Counted from the first letter of the stretch, positions 1-8,306 are shown. The stretch is DNA of 64,000 nucleotides from Winogradskyella tangerina (GCF_003260205.1 NZ_QERF01000003.1:62001-126000); one strand, 5' to 3'. A program made the numbers and translations. The notes: a model not told the origin generated them from the letters alone.

Positions 1-631
1 CCTCAATAGAGCGAACCTTTTCTTGCAAATTAGAATACACAATAGCTAAATCGAGATTTACCATGGCAATGCCCAAGGAATCCTTTATAGAGCTATAATT
101 CTTTTCAGATTCCAAAAGGTTTTTAAGTGCATTTTTATAATCGGCATCGGTGATATAGGCTGCGCCGACAAAAGATTGCGCGTGTGCTATCTGTTTTAAA
201 TCGCCACATTCTTTCGCAATTTTCAAGCCGTGGTTGGCAGATTCAAGTAATTCCGGACTGTCTTGAAATAAGGCAAATCGGGTTAAGTTGAATTGGCTTA
301 TTGCAAGTTTACAATTGTCGCCAGACGCTTCAACCCTATCATAACCCATTTTATGAATACCTCTTGAAATACTATCCCAGCGCCCCATATCTAACCTTAA
401 ATTGGCAAATTTGTGATAGAAATCTCCAGCTATGGTATCGTTTTTAATTTTTGAAATGGATGGGATGGCACCATCGATCTTTTGAAGTGTTGAATCACTG
501 CGGTTAAGGTTTGCTTTTAGCGATTCGTATAGGTTGTCTAATTCGGCTTTATTATAGGTTTTGTCTTGCGACCAACTCGTTAAAATTGAAAAACAAAAAA
601 CTACACAATAAAAAAATCTATTGACAAACAT
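1..631 (-). CDS. Exported TPR-like protein, 5' part only (runs off the left edge)
   Basis: The minus strand reads open from an ATG at 629-631 to the left edge, giving about 210 residues with no stop. The N-terminus (MFVNRFFYCVVFCFSILTSW then SQ) is a signal peptide, with likely cleavage near residue 22. The rest is alpha-helical with TPR-like spacing (for example SANHGLKIAKECGDLKQIAH and the stretch around AAYITDADYKNALKNL). In flavobacteria such exported TPR N-termini often belong to sensor proteins ending in a transmembrane segment plus a kinase or LuxR-type domain, but that part is outside the window, so the function is open. The gene is divergent from hemF across a gap of 180 bases. Confidence 0.75.
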   Translation of the reverse strand, partial: MFVNRFFYCVVFCFSILTSWSQDKTYNKAELDNLYESLKANLNRSDSTLQKIDGAIPSISKIKNDTIAGDFYHKFANLRLDMGRWDSISRGIHKMGYDRVEASGDNCKLAISQFNLTRFALFQDSPELLESANHGLKIAKECGDLKQIAHAQSFVGAAYITDADYKNALKNLLESEKNYSSIKDSLGIAMVNLDLAIVYSNLQEKVRSIE

Positions 632-750
632 GTATACCTGACCTTAATTAATAGCTCTTTTAAAAATACAGTTTTTTATACAAATGAAAGAAGAACGCTT
701 CAATGCATAACTTCCTATTAGAAATTCAGTCCTATTTTACTCTATTATCG

Positions 751-758
751 TAATTTTG
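751..758 (+). promoter_or_regulatory. Candidate -7 box (TAATTTTG) for hemF
   Basis: TAATTTTG fits the Bacteroidota -7 consensus TAnnTTTG and lies 61 bases before the hemF start. A clear TTG at -33 is not obvious, so support is moderate. Confidence 0.45.
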
Positions 759-788
759 CAACATTAAATTTTTAGGAGCTAAACGCTC

Positions 789-815
789 ATGCTAACGGTA
801 GAATTATACCCATGA
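789..815 (+). promoter_or_regulatory. Eight-codon leader ORF whose stop overlaps the hemF start
   Basis: An AGGAG at 774-778 precedes ATG 789-791, which opens an 8-codon frame (MLTVELYP). Its TGA at 813-815 overlaps the hemF ATG at 812-814 in an ATGA junction. This is seen directly. Translational coupling of hemF to this leader is an inference; chance occurrence is possible because the ORF is so short. Confidence 0.3.
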
Positions 816-1714
816 AAGACCATTTTTTCAAATATATACACGAACTTCAAGACACAATTACTTCAAAGCTAGAAGCCATTGATGGTAAAGCTAAATTTAG
901 AGAAGATCTCTGGGAGCGCCCAGAAGGTGGCGGCGGAAGAACTCGTGTTATAGAACATGGAAATGTGTTTGAAAAAGGCGGCGTTAACATCTCTGGTGTA
1001 CATGGTAAATTACCCGAAAGCATGCAGAGTTACTTCGGTGTAAAGGATGCTGATTTCTTCGCTTGTGGGTTAAGTTTGGTGCTTCACCCTAAAAGTCCAA
1101 TGGTCCCAACAGTACATGCCAACTGGCGCTATTTTGAAATGTACGATCAGGATGGAAACATTGTAGATCAGTGGTTTGGTGGCGGACAAGATCTAACACC
1201 CTATTATCTCTTCGATGAAGATGCCACCCATTTTCATCAGGTTTGCAAAACTGCATGCGACAAACACAATGGAGAGTTTTACGAGACCTACAAAAAAAGA
1301 TGTGACGATTATTTCTACAATTCTCACCGGAAAGAAGCCCGCGGGATTGGTGGTTTATTTTTCGATTATTGCAAAAAAAGCGACACCATGAGCATGCAAA
1401 ATTGGTACGATTTTGTGACTGAAGTCGGCAATAGTTTTTTAGAAGCTTATGTTCCTATCGTTGAAAAACGAAAAGACCTCAACTATTCTCAAGCACAGCG
1501 CAATTGGCAAGAAATTCGTCGGGGACGTTATGTTGAATTTAACCTTGTACACGACAAAGGAACTTTGTTTGGATTAAAGACTAACGGCCGCATTGAAAGT
1601 ATCCTCATGAGTTTACCACCTCATGTGCAATGGGCTTACGATCATCATCCTGAAAAAGGAAGTGAAGAAGAGCGCTTGCTTAAGGTTTTAAAAGCACCTG
1701 TAGATTGGGTATAA
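812..1714 (+). CDS. hemF: Oxygen-dependent coproporphyrinogen III oxidase
   Basis: HemF decarboxylates coproporphyrinogen III to protoporphyrinogen IX with O2, in the cytoplasm, late in haem synthesis. The 300-residue length is normal for the family. Family signatures are all present in order: RPEGGGGRTRVI near residue 36, HANWRYFE near 102, GGGQDLTPYY near 123, HRKEARGIGGLFFD near 170, and the C-terminal GRYVEFNLVHDKGT and GRIESILMSLPP. The start at 812 gives an N-terminus of the usual length and lies 54 bases downstream of the -7 box. The gene ends directly against the convergent helicase gene with no spacer. hemB follows on the same strand after that helicase. Identification is firm. Confidence 0.97.
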   Translation: MKDHFFKYIHELQDTITSKLEAIDGKAKFREDLWERPEGGGGRTRVIEHGNVFEKGGVNISGVHGKLPESMQSYFGVKDADFFACGLSLVLHPKSPMVPTVHANWRYFEMYDQDGNIVDQWFGGGQDLTPYYLFDEDATHFHQVCKTACDKHNGEFYETYKKRCDDYFYNSHRKEARGIGGLFFDYCKKSDTMSMQNWYDFVTEVGNSFLEAYVPIVEKRKDLNYSQAQRNWQEIRRGRYVEFNLVHDKGTLFGLKTNGRIESILMSLPPHVQWAYDHHPEKGSEEERLLKVLKAPVDWV

Positions 1715-4351
1715 CTACTCCCACGCCGTTAAGGTGTCGTGGTCCTTTTTTTGCTCATTGGTGTGGCTGTACAACCTCGCTCTTAATAAAGCACGCCGTC
1801 CTTCTTTTTGCCTTGTAAAAATAAGTTCGCTCTTGCCCATTTGTCGTTTCCAATGTTTATGAAAAATTTCAGCAGTTTCTTTGTTCTTTCCAAAGGCTTC
1901 TGGGACCGGATAAAAATTTTCGATATTGAATCCTTTTTTAAAAAAATCAGATTTTACAATTATATATCGGGGAGATTTTACGGGCTCCAAAAGTTCTGTT
2001 AGCGTATTTAAAAAGAAGGTTTCTTCATATTTAGTAGCACCCTTCAAATTACATACTACCATACCGTTTGCGGTTTTTCTAGATTGAACGCGAACCAAGC
2101 TTCGCATGGTATTCAAAATTTGCAATTCATCCATTGTATCTAATAGGGCTTCACCGATGTTTTTCATTCTATATGCCAAAAATCCATGTCTTAAGTAATG
2201 AATAGTGTTCTTATATATTTTATAGGCGAAATAGAGTAAAATAGCAATCCCAACAAACTTAAGTCCGGCTATGAAAGATTTATTTATACTCAGTCCTATA
2301 GCAGCAATTATAGAACCGAGGAAAAACAACAAGGTCACCAAGATGAATTCTACAAAAATCAATCTATAAATTCTAGAAAAATAATAGCTACGTTCACTTT
2401 TGAATGCCGTTTTTTTAGGTTCATGAAGCTTAATCTGTCTGGTGAGTTTACTTCCATTTCCTATGGATTGCCTCCATTGTAAAGATGTATTTTCCCTTTT
2501 CTCAGAACGCATAATGGTATTGGCATTCAAACCATCGATGAGATCAGCGTCAATTTGATTCGGAATCCCTAAACGTTCATAGCCATCTGTGATAAATGGT
2601 ACTTTAGTATTAGTTATTCCAACGAAAGCTTCAAAACGTCGTTTCAGTAGAGCAATTTCCTTTCCTCCCAATTCATCGGTAGGATCAATACAAGCCAAAT
2701 GCCAGATATTACTTGTTTTATTGGGTTTGTTAGCGTCTGTTCTAATGGCTCTTCCACGCATTTGATTTGAGGATACAAACGAACCAATGAACGACGCTAA
2801 AATAAGACTGTTAATTGAAGGTGCATCCCAACCCTCACCTAATAAGGCTTTGGTTCCTATAAGTACTTTAATAATACCATCTTCGAAAAGCTGAGTTATA
2901 ATACCGACGATGTTTTTATTCGAACTAGAAGATGCCCTAACCACAACAAAGTTGTCATCGGCTTTAAGAGTTGTGAAAATGTACGAGTCCTTTCCGCTGT
3001 AGGCTTTGAAAGCATGAATAATAGAATGATGAATCACAACTATGCTTCCCGTAAGAATTGCCAAATCCTTGGTTATGCTTGTACTCGCTCTTAGGAAATG
3101 AAAAATTGGCAATACGCCTATTTTGTTAATGCTGCTTACCTCATGGTTTTGAGTATTTAAATATTCTTTTCGAACGTAATCCGTTAAAATAACACAGCTG
3201 AGATCATTGCCGAGAGACAAACGTTCTGAATTTACAATTTCTACAATACTCTCTAGTTTACTTGGGCTAAAGGCCAAAGATTTATGCACAGTGTCGTTTC
3301 CTGAAAGATTTACTTTACTGCGCTCTAATCCATTGAATCGTTTAAGTTGCTTTTCGAGTTGCGAAAGATAATCTTCATGATCTTCTAAGTTCTCGCGATC
3401 GGTAACCAAAAGATTTTGCAACAGAATTTCTAACCATTTAAGATCTAATCTAGGAAACTGAATCAGGTCGGTGTTTTGTATGCCTAAAAACTCAAGTTTA
3501 CTTTGATCTATGGCTACTCCTATCTCATTAAGTGCAATCAATATAGAGGAGAAGAAAATGGTGTTATTGTAAATAGCATCGCTATTATAGGACGGATTTA
3601 CGTAAAATCTGTGATCTTCTAGCAGATCACGAAAATTTTCATCCTTCAAAATACCTTCTCTGAATTTATCAATATCACTTCTATACGATCTTATAAAATT
3701 GATTTCAGAATCATAAGGCTTAGAAAAATAGATAAAATCCTGATGTGGACTTAGGTCTTTTTCTCTGATCAGGCTAGGTACAGATATTTCGTCATCAACG
3801 TCTCCACAAAGCGTAAAATATTTGGTGACTTCTAAGCTACTACTATCATAAGGTGGTGTTGCCGTTAAGGCGACAATAAAATAAGGATTACTCTTTTTTA
3901 GTGCTATAAGGCAGGTCCACCATGCATTTTTTAGATGATGGGCTTCATCTAATACCAGTGTTTCTATATTTTGAATTTTGAAAAATTCCAGAAATTGATC
4001 TTTATCTTCAAAAGATTTATAGAAAGAATGTAAGGACTGATAGGTGACGAAGGTGACATCACTTGGGTTTTTAATGTCCATTGAAACACCTGAAAAAGGT
4101 TCATCATCCGTGAAAAATGTTTGCAACCTATCTCGCCACTGATCTCTAATCGTTAGAGTTGGTGCAAGTACGAGCGCTTTCTTGCCGATTCGCCTTAATA
4201 TTTCAATTCCCAAAATGGTCTTGCCAGATCCTGGAGGAGCAATAACATGAAAGTGGTTATCTTCAATATGAGTATCAAAATTTTTTAAGAGCTCCTCCTG
4301 ATAACTACGCCACGAAAACTGAAACTTTAAGGCTTTGAATAGATTTGGCAA
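1715..4351 (-). CDS. DEAH-type SF2 helicase with C-terminal membrane segments
   Basis: This 878-residue protein has an SF2 (ResIII-like) helicase core: a Q-motif-like WRSYQEELL near 14, Walker A PPGSGKT at 39-45, DEAH at 135-138, TAT at 163-165, and C-terminal motifs GTKALLGEGWDAPSIN (499-514) and QMRGRAIRTD (530-539). All ATPase motifs look intact. Beyond the core are two hydrophobic stretches, about 662-686 and 693-712, then about 165 further residues without a recognised domain. Membrane segments in such a helicase are unusual and suggest a membrane-tethered nucleic-acid translocase. The substrate is unknown. It lies antisense between hemF and hemB, abutting hemF's stop, and starts from the hemB intergenic region. 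Defence, DNA uptake and repair are possible roles, none shown by sequence. No nuclease or methylase partner is adjacent. Confidence 0.8.
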   Translation of the reverse strand: MPNLFKALKFQFSWRSYQEELLKNFDTHIEDNHFHVIAPPGSGKTILGIEILRRIGKKALVLAPTLTIRDQWRDRLQTFFTDDEPFSGVSMDIKNPSDVTFVTYQSLHSFYKSFEDKDQFLEFFKIQNIETLVLDEAHHLKNAWWTCLIALKKSNPYFIVALTATPPYDSSSLEVTKYFTLCGDVDDEISVPSLIREKDLSPHQDFIYFSKPYDSEINFIRSYRSDIDKFREGILKDENFRDLLEDHRFYVNPSYNSDAIYNNTIFFSSILIALNEIGVAIDQSKLEFLGIQNTDLIQFPRLDLKWLEILLQNLLVTDRENLEDHEDYLSQLEKQLKRFNGLERSKVNLSGNDTVHKSLAFSPSKLESIVEIVNSERLSLGNDLSCVILTDYVRKEYLNTQNHEVSSINKIGVLPIFHFLRASTSITKDLAILTGSIVVIHHSIIHAFKAYSGKDSYIFTTLKADDNFVVVRASSSSNKNIVGIITQLFEDGIIKVLIGTKALLGEGWDAPSINSLILASFIGSFVSSNQMRGRAIRTDANKPNKTSNIWHLACIDPTDELGGKEIALLKRRFEAFVGITNTKVPFITDGYERLGIPNQIDADLIDGLNANTIMRSEKRENTSLQWRQSIGNGSKLTRQIKLHEPKKTAFKSERSYYFSRIYRLIFVEFILVTLLFFLGSIIAAIGLSINKSFIAGLKFVGIAILLYFAYKIYKNTIHYLRHGFLAYRMKNIGEALLDTMDELQILNTMRSLVRVQSRKTANGMVVCNLKGATKYEETFFLNTLTELLEPVKSPRYIIVKSDFFKKGFNIENFYPVPEAFGKNKETAEIFHKHWKRQMGKSELIFTRQKEGRRALLRARLYSHTNEQKKDHDTLTAWE

Positions 4352-4372
4352 CAGATAATGGTTATTAATGGT

Positions 4373-4380
4373 TAATTTTG
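4373..4380 (+). promoter_or_regulatory. Candidate -7 box (TAATTTTG) for hemB
   Basis: TAATTTTG matches TAnnTTTG and sits 40 bases before the ATG at 4420. It overlaps an earlier in-frame ATG at 4378, so transcripts would begin downstream of that ATG; this argues for the later hemB start. Two TGGTTA direct repeats 10 bases apart lie just upstream. Confidence 0.5.
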
Positions 4381-4419
4381 CATTTGATAAAAATAATCAT
4401 AATTAGCAAAGACATAAAC

Positions 4420-5409
4420 ATGTTTCCAATTCGAAGAAATAGAAGACTAAGAACTAACGACGCCATAAGAAGCCTTGTTAGAGAAACTAGTATTTCACCT
4501 AATGATTTTCTGGTGCCGTTATTTGTGGTCGAAGGTAAGGGTGTGAAAGAAGAAATTGCTTCAATGCCCAATTACTATCGCTATAGCTTAGACCTTCTAA
4601 AAGATGAGGTGAAATTACTTTGGAATCTGGGATTAAAATCTGTTTTGCTCTTTGTGAAAGTCGATGATAAACTTAAAAACAATAAAGGCACCGAGGCTTT
4701 AAATCCAGATGGGTTGATGCAACGCGCCATTAAAACCGTTAAGGAGGTCTGCCCAGATATGTTGGTAATGACCGATGTGGCTTTAGACCCGTTTTCGTCT
4801 TACGGCCATGATGGTATTGTTGAAGGTGGTAAAATAGTAAATGATTCCACGGTTGAAGTTTTAGCAGAAATGAGTATTTCTCATGCCGAGGCTGGTGCTG
4901 ATTTTGTAGCACCTAGCGACATGATGGATGGAAGAATTCTCGGTATTAGAGAGGCTCTGGACCAATCTAACCTAATCGATGTTGGTATTATGAGTTACTC
5001 TGCTAAATACGCCTCGGCGTTCTATGGCCCGTTTAGAGATGCTCTAGATTCTGCCCCTGTAGACATGCAAAATGTCCCAAAGGACAAGAAAACCTATCAA
5101 ATGGATTTTTCCAATAGAGACGAAGCCATTAGAGAAACCGAGATGGATATCAATGAAGGTGCAGATATTGTAATGGTAAAACCTGGTCTGTGCTACTTAG
5201 ATATTGTCCGTGATATCCGTAACAGTTTTGAAATTCCGATTGCTGTTTACCAAGTGTCTGGTGAATATGCCATGCTCAAAGCTGCAGCTGAAAAAGGTTG
5301 GTTAGATCACGATGCTGTAATGTTAGAGCAGATCACTTCAATAAAGCGAGCTGGTGCCAACATTATTGCTAGTTATTTTGCTAAAGACGTTGTAAGACTA
5401 TTGAAATAA
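4420..5409 (+). CDS. hemB: Delta-aminolevulinic acid dehydratase (porphobilinogen synthase)
   Basis: HemB condenses two 5-aminolevulinate molecules into porphobilinogen in the cytoplasm. The frame is open from 4378, but ATG 4420 (MFPIRRNRRLR) gives the usual N-terminus and 329 residues, and the -7 box overlaps the upstream ATG. The two Schiff-base lysines are visible in SYSAKYAS (K196 from this start) and VMVKPGLCY (K254). The metal loop reads DVALDPFSSYGHDG, with aspartate and alanine where the zinc-dependent class has cysteines, so this is the zinc-free, Mg-type class. A cytochrome c gene starts 1 base after the stop, suggesting co-transcription. Confidence 0.96.
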   Translation: MFPIRRNRRLRTNDAIRSLVRETSISPNDFLVPLFVVEGKGVKEEIASMPNYYRYSLDLLKDEVKLLWNLGLKSVLLFVKVDDKLKNNKGTEALNPDGLMQRAIKTVKEVCPDMLVMTDVALDPFSSYGHDGIVEGGKIVNDSTVEVLAEMSISHAEAGADFVAPSDMMDGRILGIREALDQSNLIDVGIMSYSAKYASAFYGPFRDALDSAPVDMQNVPKDKKTYQMDFSNRDEAIRETEMDINEGADIVMVKPGLCYLDIVRDIRNSFEIPIAVYQVSGEYAMLKAAAEKGWLDHDAVMLEQITSIKRAGANIIASYFAKDVVRLLK

Positions 5410-5410
5410 T

Positions 5411-5806
5411 TTGAAAAAATTCATCCTCATATTCATATTTGTTGCTTTAGGAGGATTGTATTTATTTTTTTTCATTCTGAAACCCATTCAACCTGAAGTA
5501 TGTGGTACAACAGATCCTGACCCTTTTTTCTGCGGAACGAAAAATCTCAGTATAAATGCTCATGAAGGGCGAAGCATTTTTAATGCTAATTGCGCTGCGT
5601 GTCATAAGGTTAAACAGGACATGACAGGTCCTGCATTAAAAGATATGGGCAAATCCTACGACACCTTAACCATCGTTAAATATCTTCATGGTGACAAATC
5701 TTTGATTGAAAGTAAAAATTACGATTACACCTGTCCTAGATTTCCGCAGCTCACACGAGAGGATATTGCCAATATCATTAAATATACAGATGAAATGTCT
5801 TACTGA
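5411..5806 (+). CDS. Small membrane-anchored c-type cytochrome
   Basis: 131 residues with one N-terminal membrane or signal segment (residues 3-23), then a class I cytochrome c domain with a single haem motif CAACH at 61-65 and a TGPALKDMG stretch typical after it. No lipobox is evident, so it is probably anchored in the membrane facing the periplasm and passes electrons there. The start must be TTG (5411), because the only in-frame ATGs lie inside the haem domain. The gene begins 1 base after hemB, a sensible pairing of haem synthesis with a haem protein. The sixth haem ligand is probably a methionine near 79 or at the C-terminus, but this is unclear. Confidence 0.85.
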   Translation: MKKFILIFIFVALGGLYLFFFILKPIQPEVCGTTDPDPFFCGTKNLSINAHEGRSIFNANCAACHKVKQDMTGPALKDMGKSYDTLTIVKYLHGDKSLIESKNYDYTCPRFPQLTREDIANIIKYTDEMSY

Positions 5807-5844
5807 GTTAACAGACATTTGCTGTAGGTTAATGCTAGGTTAAC
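5807..5844 (+). promoter_or_regulatory. Operator: direct repeats of GGTTAA for the adjacent response regulator (inferred)
   Basis: GGTTAATGCTAGGTTAAC carries GGTTAA at 5827-5832 and 5838-5843 (11-base period), plus GTTAAC at 5807-5812, two helical turns upstream. Head-to-tail repeats at one-turn spacing are typical OmpR-family sites. The core (one base different) recurs at 8283-8300 before the next transcription unit, at identical distance to its promoter. Binding by the regulator encoded at 7580 is an inference. Confidence 0.7.
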
Positions 5845-5850
5845 CTTGTT

Positions 5851-5888
5851 CATTTTCTTTTTTCATTGAATTCTTCATTCTAGATTTG
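5851..5888 (+). promoter_or_regulatory. Promoter of the two-component operon
   Basis: CATTTTCTTTTTT at 5851-5863 and the -7 box TAGATTTG at 5881-5888. The same T-rich box and a -7 box of the same class occur at 8307 and 8337 with exactly the same 30-base offset. Confidence 0.7.
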
Positions 5889-5964
5889 TCTCATCATCAA
5901 TTTGTGCTGTTAGATCACACCAAGCTTTTCGAAGTGTAACTACAGCACCTAAAATCAAAAAACA

Positions 5965-6054
5965 ATGAGAACTTTAAACAACGATCAAATCACAGAAAGA
6001 GATCAAAGAACTAAAGCTTACGGCTGGAATGCTAAAAGACGTTTTAGATCATGA
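5965..6054 (+). CDS. Leader ORF 1 (29 codons), basic
   Basis: ATG 5965 opens 29 codons (begins MRTLNNDQITERDQ, ends AKRRFRS) and stops at TGA 6052-6054. It follows the operon promoter by about 75 bases. The C-terminal half is rich in Arg and Lys. It overlaps the next small ORF by ATGA, a common sign of translational coupling. No homologue is recognised. It may be a leader peptide or a real small protein. Confidence 0.4.
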   Translation: MRTLNNDQITERDQRTKAYGWNAKRRFRS

Positions 6055-6131
6055 TCACAAAGCTAAAAGCAGAGTTTACAAAATTCATCAATCAAAAAAA
6101 TAAGCTGAACTACATTCAGCACATCAACTAA
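6051..6131 (+). CDS. Leader ORF 2 (26 codons) inside an attenuator-like hairpin
   Basis: ATG 6051 overlaps the stop of leader ORF 1. The 26 codons (begins MITKLKAEFTKF) end at TAA 6129-6131, one base before the 3' arm of a 12-base inverted repeat. A translating ribosome would therefore cover the 5' arm and the loop. That geometry resembles leader-peptide attenuators, but no run of a single regulatory codon is obvious. Function inferred only. Confidence 0.4.
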   Translation: MITKLKAEFTKFINQKNKLNYIQHIN

Positions 6132-6153
6132 ATTGTAAACTCTGTTTTATTAT
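6070..6153 (+). terminator. Attenuator-like nested hairpin before the kinase gene
   Basis: CAGAGTTTACAA (6070-6081) and TTGTAAACTCTG (6133-6144) are a perfect 12-base inverted repeat, followed by a T-rich tract (6145-6153). Nested inside is GCTGAA/TTCAGC (6104-6109/6115-6120). The outer loop is about 50 bases, long for a simple terminator. No separate promoter is visible between it and the kinase start at 6170, so readthrough must be possible. Confidence 0.5.
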
Positions 6154-6169
6154 TAACTTAGAGCAGCGT

Positions 6170-7567
6170 ATGAAAAGAAAAATCAAAGTATTAATATTAG
6201 CATCGGTTCTCGGCCTCATTGCGCTTTCAATTATTCAAGGGTATTTGATCAATAATACTTACGAGCTAAAAAAGAAGGCCTTTATTAATGAGACACGAGC
6301 CTCTATTTCACAAATCGATGATTTTTCGCCAACTCTAGATTCACTATCCGATTTTTGGCAGGAAACCTTCATCAACAAAGTTGTTGATTACAAGTTTGGT
6401 ATTGCTAAAAAAGAAGATGTTGTTAGCAGTTTGGAGTTCGTAATAGACTCCATAAACGACACCTACAAGGCCGAATATCAAAAGGCATTAATTTCAAACG
6501 ATATTCAATATGGGATCAAATTCCATAAAAAGGTACGGGCCATAATTGTTACAGACTCCATTAAAAGTGATACTCTTTTCAATATTCAAAAGACACCTAA
6601 ACAGATCGTTTTAGGCGATGAAATTTCCGAAGAAAATAGCATTGGCATCAGTAATACCAATTGGGAAACCGAACATACATCAACTCGTATGATTGATGGT
6701 GAAAACAAAGAGATCGGTTTTATTCTACTATTTCAAACCAAAGATGAAATGGATATTGAAGGCTGGCGCAGCATAGTATTTAAACAGATGCTGGGCTTAT
6801 TATTATTATCGCTATTCATTTTTGTAATGGTTATTGCTTTGCTGTATTATTCTATTAAGAGTCTTATTTCTCAGAAGAAGATCGCAGAAATTAAAACTGA
6901 TTTCGTCAATAATATGACGCACGAACTTAAAACACCTTTAGCCACATTATCATTGGCGACTAAGATGCTTAAGAATACTGATGTAAAACAACAACCTGAA
7001 ATGGTTGAAAGCACCATTAGCACCATTGATCGCCAAAACATGCGCTTACAAAAACTGATCGACCAGGTTTTGAATAACAGTATGGGTTATCAAGAAATTC
7101 AGTTGAATATGGAGACCGTTAACATTGAGCCTTATTTCAATACGGTTCTCGATGATTTTACTTTAGCCGTTAAATCGAAGGATGTAGTTATCAACAAAAA
7201 CTTCGAAATAGAACAAAAAACTATTGAACTCGATAAATTTTATATCACGACTGCACTTTTGAATATTCTTGAAAATGCCGTGAAATATTCAAGCGATGAC
7301 CAAGTGATTATCGATTGCCATATTGAAAGTCATTCATCCTTAAAAATTTCGATAAAAGATAATGGTATTGGCATTTCAGATAAGGATAAAAAGCAAGTCT
7401 TTGAAAAATTCTATAGAGCCGGAAATACTGAAATTCATAATGTGAAAGGGCTCGGTCTGGGACTGTATTATACCAGTCAGATCGTAAAAGCACATCATGG
7501 TACAATAAACTTAGAAAGTAAAGAAGGTAAGGGTACCACCTTTGTTATAAGTATTCCATTTAATTAA
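6170..7567 (+). CDS. Sensor histidine kinase
   Basis: 465 residues. Topology: membrane segment 6-25, a periplasmic sensor region of about 180 residues with no recognised domain, a second membrane segment 207-229, then HisKA and HATPase_c. The phosphorylated histidine is H251 in THELKTPL. The N-box is NILENAVKYSS (365-375), G1 DNGIG (397-401), F-box FEKFYRAG (411-418), and G2 GLGLGL (427-432), all intact. No HAMP domain is obvious. The partner regulator starts 12 bases after the stop. The general form resembles Bacteroides RprX and other flavobacterial kinases. The signal sensed is unknown; the co-regulated secreted protein at 8374 suggests envelope state. Confidence 0.93.
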   Translation: MKRKIKVLILASVLGLIALSIIQGYLINNTYELKKKAFINETRASISQIDDFSPTLDSLSDFWQETFINKVVDYKFGIAKKEDVVSSLEFVIDSINDTYKAEYQKALISNDIQYGIKFHKKVRAIIVTDSIKSDTLFNIQKTPKQIVLGDEISEENSIGISNTNWETEHTSTRMIDGENKEIGFILLFQTKDEMDIEGWRSIVFKQMLGLLLLSLFIFVMVIALLYYSIKSLISQKKIAEIKTDFVNNMTHELKTPLATLSLATKMLKNTDVKQQPEMVESTISTIDRQNMRLQKLIDQVLNNSMGYQEIQLNMETVNIEPYFNTVLDDFTLAVKSKDVVINKNFEIEQKTIELDKFYITTALLNILENAVKYSSDDQVIIDCHIESHSSLKISIKDNGIGISDKDKKQVFEKFYRAGNTEIHNVKGLGLGLYYTSQIVKAHHGTINLESKEGKGTTFVISIPFN

Positions 7568-7579
7568 ACATTTCCTAGC

Positions 7580-8266
7580 ATGAAACATATTTTATTGGCA
7601 GAAGATGATCTCGATTTCGGACATATCCTAAAGCAGTATTTAGAGATTTCGGGCTTTGCCATAACTTGGGCAAAGGACGGAAAAGAAGCCTTGGAGTTAT
7701 TTCAAAATGGTCGTTTCAATATTTGTGTGTTCGACGTGATGATGCCAAAAATGGATGGATTTACCTTAGCTGAAAAAGTGATAGAGATCGAACCCGAAAC
7801 GCCTTTCATCTTTTTAACTGCTCGAAAAATGAAAGACGATAAAATAAAAGGCCTAAAGCTCGGTGCGGACGATTATATCGTAAAACCCTTCGAAGCAGAC
7901 GAACTGGTGTTAAGGCTCAATAATATTCTGAGAAGAACTGAAAAAACAGCAAGCATTCAACCACAGGAAGACCTCATTGAAATTGGGTCTTACACCTTCA
8001 ATTCGCAACGTTGTGAACTCACTTGCAAAGACTACAAAAAACAACTTACACAAAAAGAGGCTGAATTGATCTTGTTCTTATTCAAACATAAAAACCAACT
8101 CCTAAAACGCGAAGAGATCTTAAATGCTGTTTGGGAGAACGACGATTTTTTCTCCGGACGAAGTATGGATGTATTTATCAGCAGACTTCGGAAATACTTC
8201 AAATTAGATCCTTCAATTTCAATTGAAAGCATAAGAAATGTAGGCCTAGAATTTAAGGTAAGTTAA
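7580..8266 (+). CDS. OmpR/PhoB-family response regulator
   Basis: 228 residues. The receiver domain (1-115) has acidic pair E8/D9/D10, phospho-acceptor D52 in VFDVMMPKMDG, T80, and K102 in DYIVKPFE. The C-terminal winged-helix DNA-binding domain spans about 130-227 (QLTQKEAELILFL, then SMDVFISRLRKYF as the recognition region). All key residues are present. It forms an operon with the kinase. Direct GGTTAA repeats before the operon and directly after this gene fit OmpR-type binding sites, so it probably controls its own operon and the gene at 8374. The last codons overlap the start of the downstream repeat array. Confidence 0.95.
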   Translation: MKHILLAEDDLDFGHILKQYLEISGFAITWAKDGKEALELFQNGRFNICVFDVMMPKMDGFTLAEKVIEIEPETPFIFLTARKMKDDKIKGLKLGADDYIVKPFEADELVLRLNNILRRTEKTASIQPQEDLIEIGSYTFNSQRCELTCKDYKKQLTQKEAELILFLFKHKNQLLKREEILNAVWENDDFFSGRSMDVFISRLRKYFKLDPSISIESIRNVGLEFKVS

Positions 8267-8300
8267 TACGAATTAACATTGAGGTTAATGCTGGGTTAAC
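8263..8300 (+). promoter_or_regulatory. Second operator with GGTTAA direct repeats
   Basis: TTAA cores occur at 8263, 8273, 8285 and 8296. The last two form GGTTAATGCTGGGTTAAC (8283-8300), matching the operator at 5827-5844 at 17 of 18 positions. The distance from the second repeat to the T-rich box is 13 bases in both places. Confidence 0.7.
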
Positions 8301-8306
8301 GCCTGG

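Noticed and set aside
1715..4351. Type I/III restriction subunit
   Set aside because: Only the helicase core resembles HsdR/Res; there is no nuclease motif seen and no methylase or specificity gene nearby.
4378..4419. Upstream hemB start adding 14 residues
   Set aside because: The -7 promoter box overlaps that ATG and the added residues do not match HemB N-termini.
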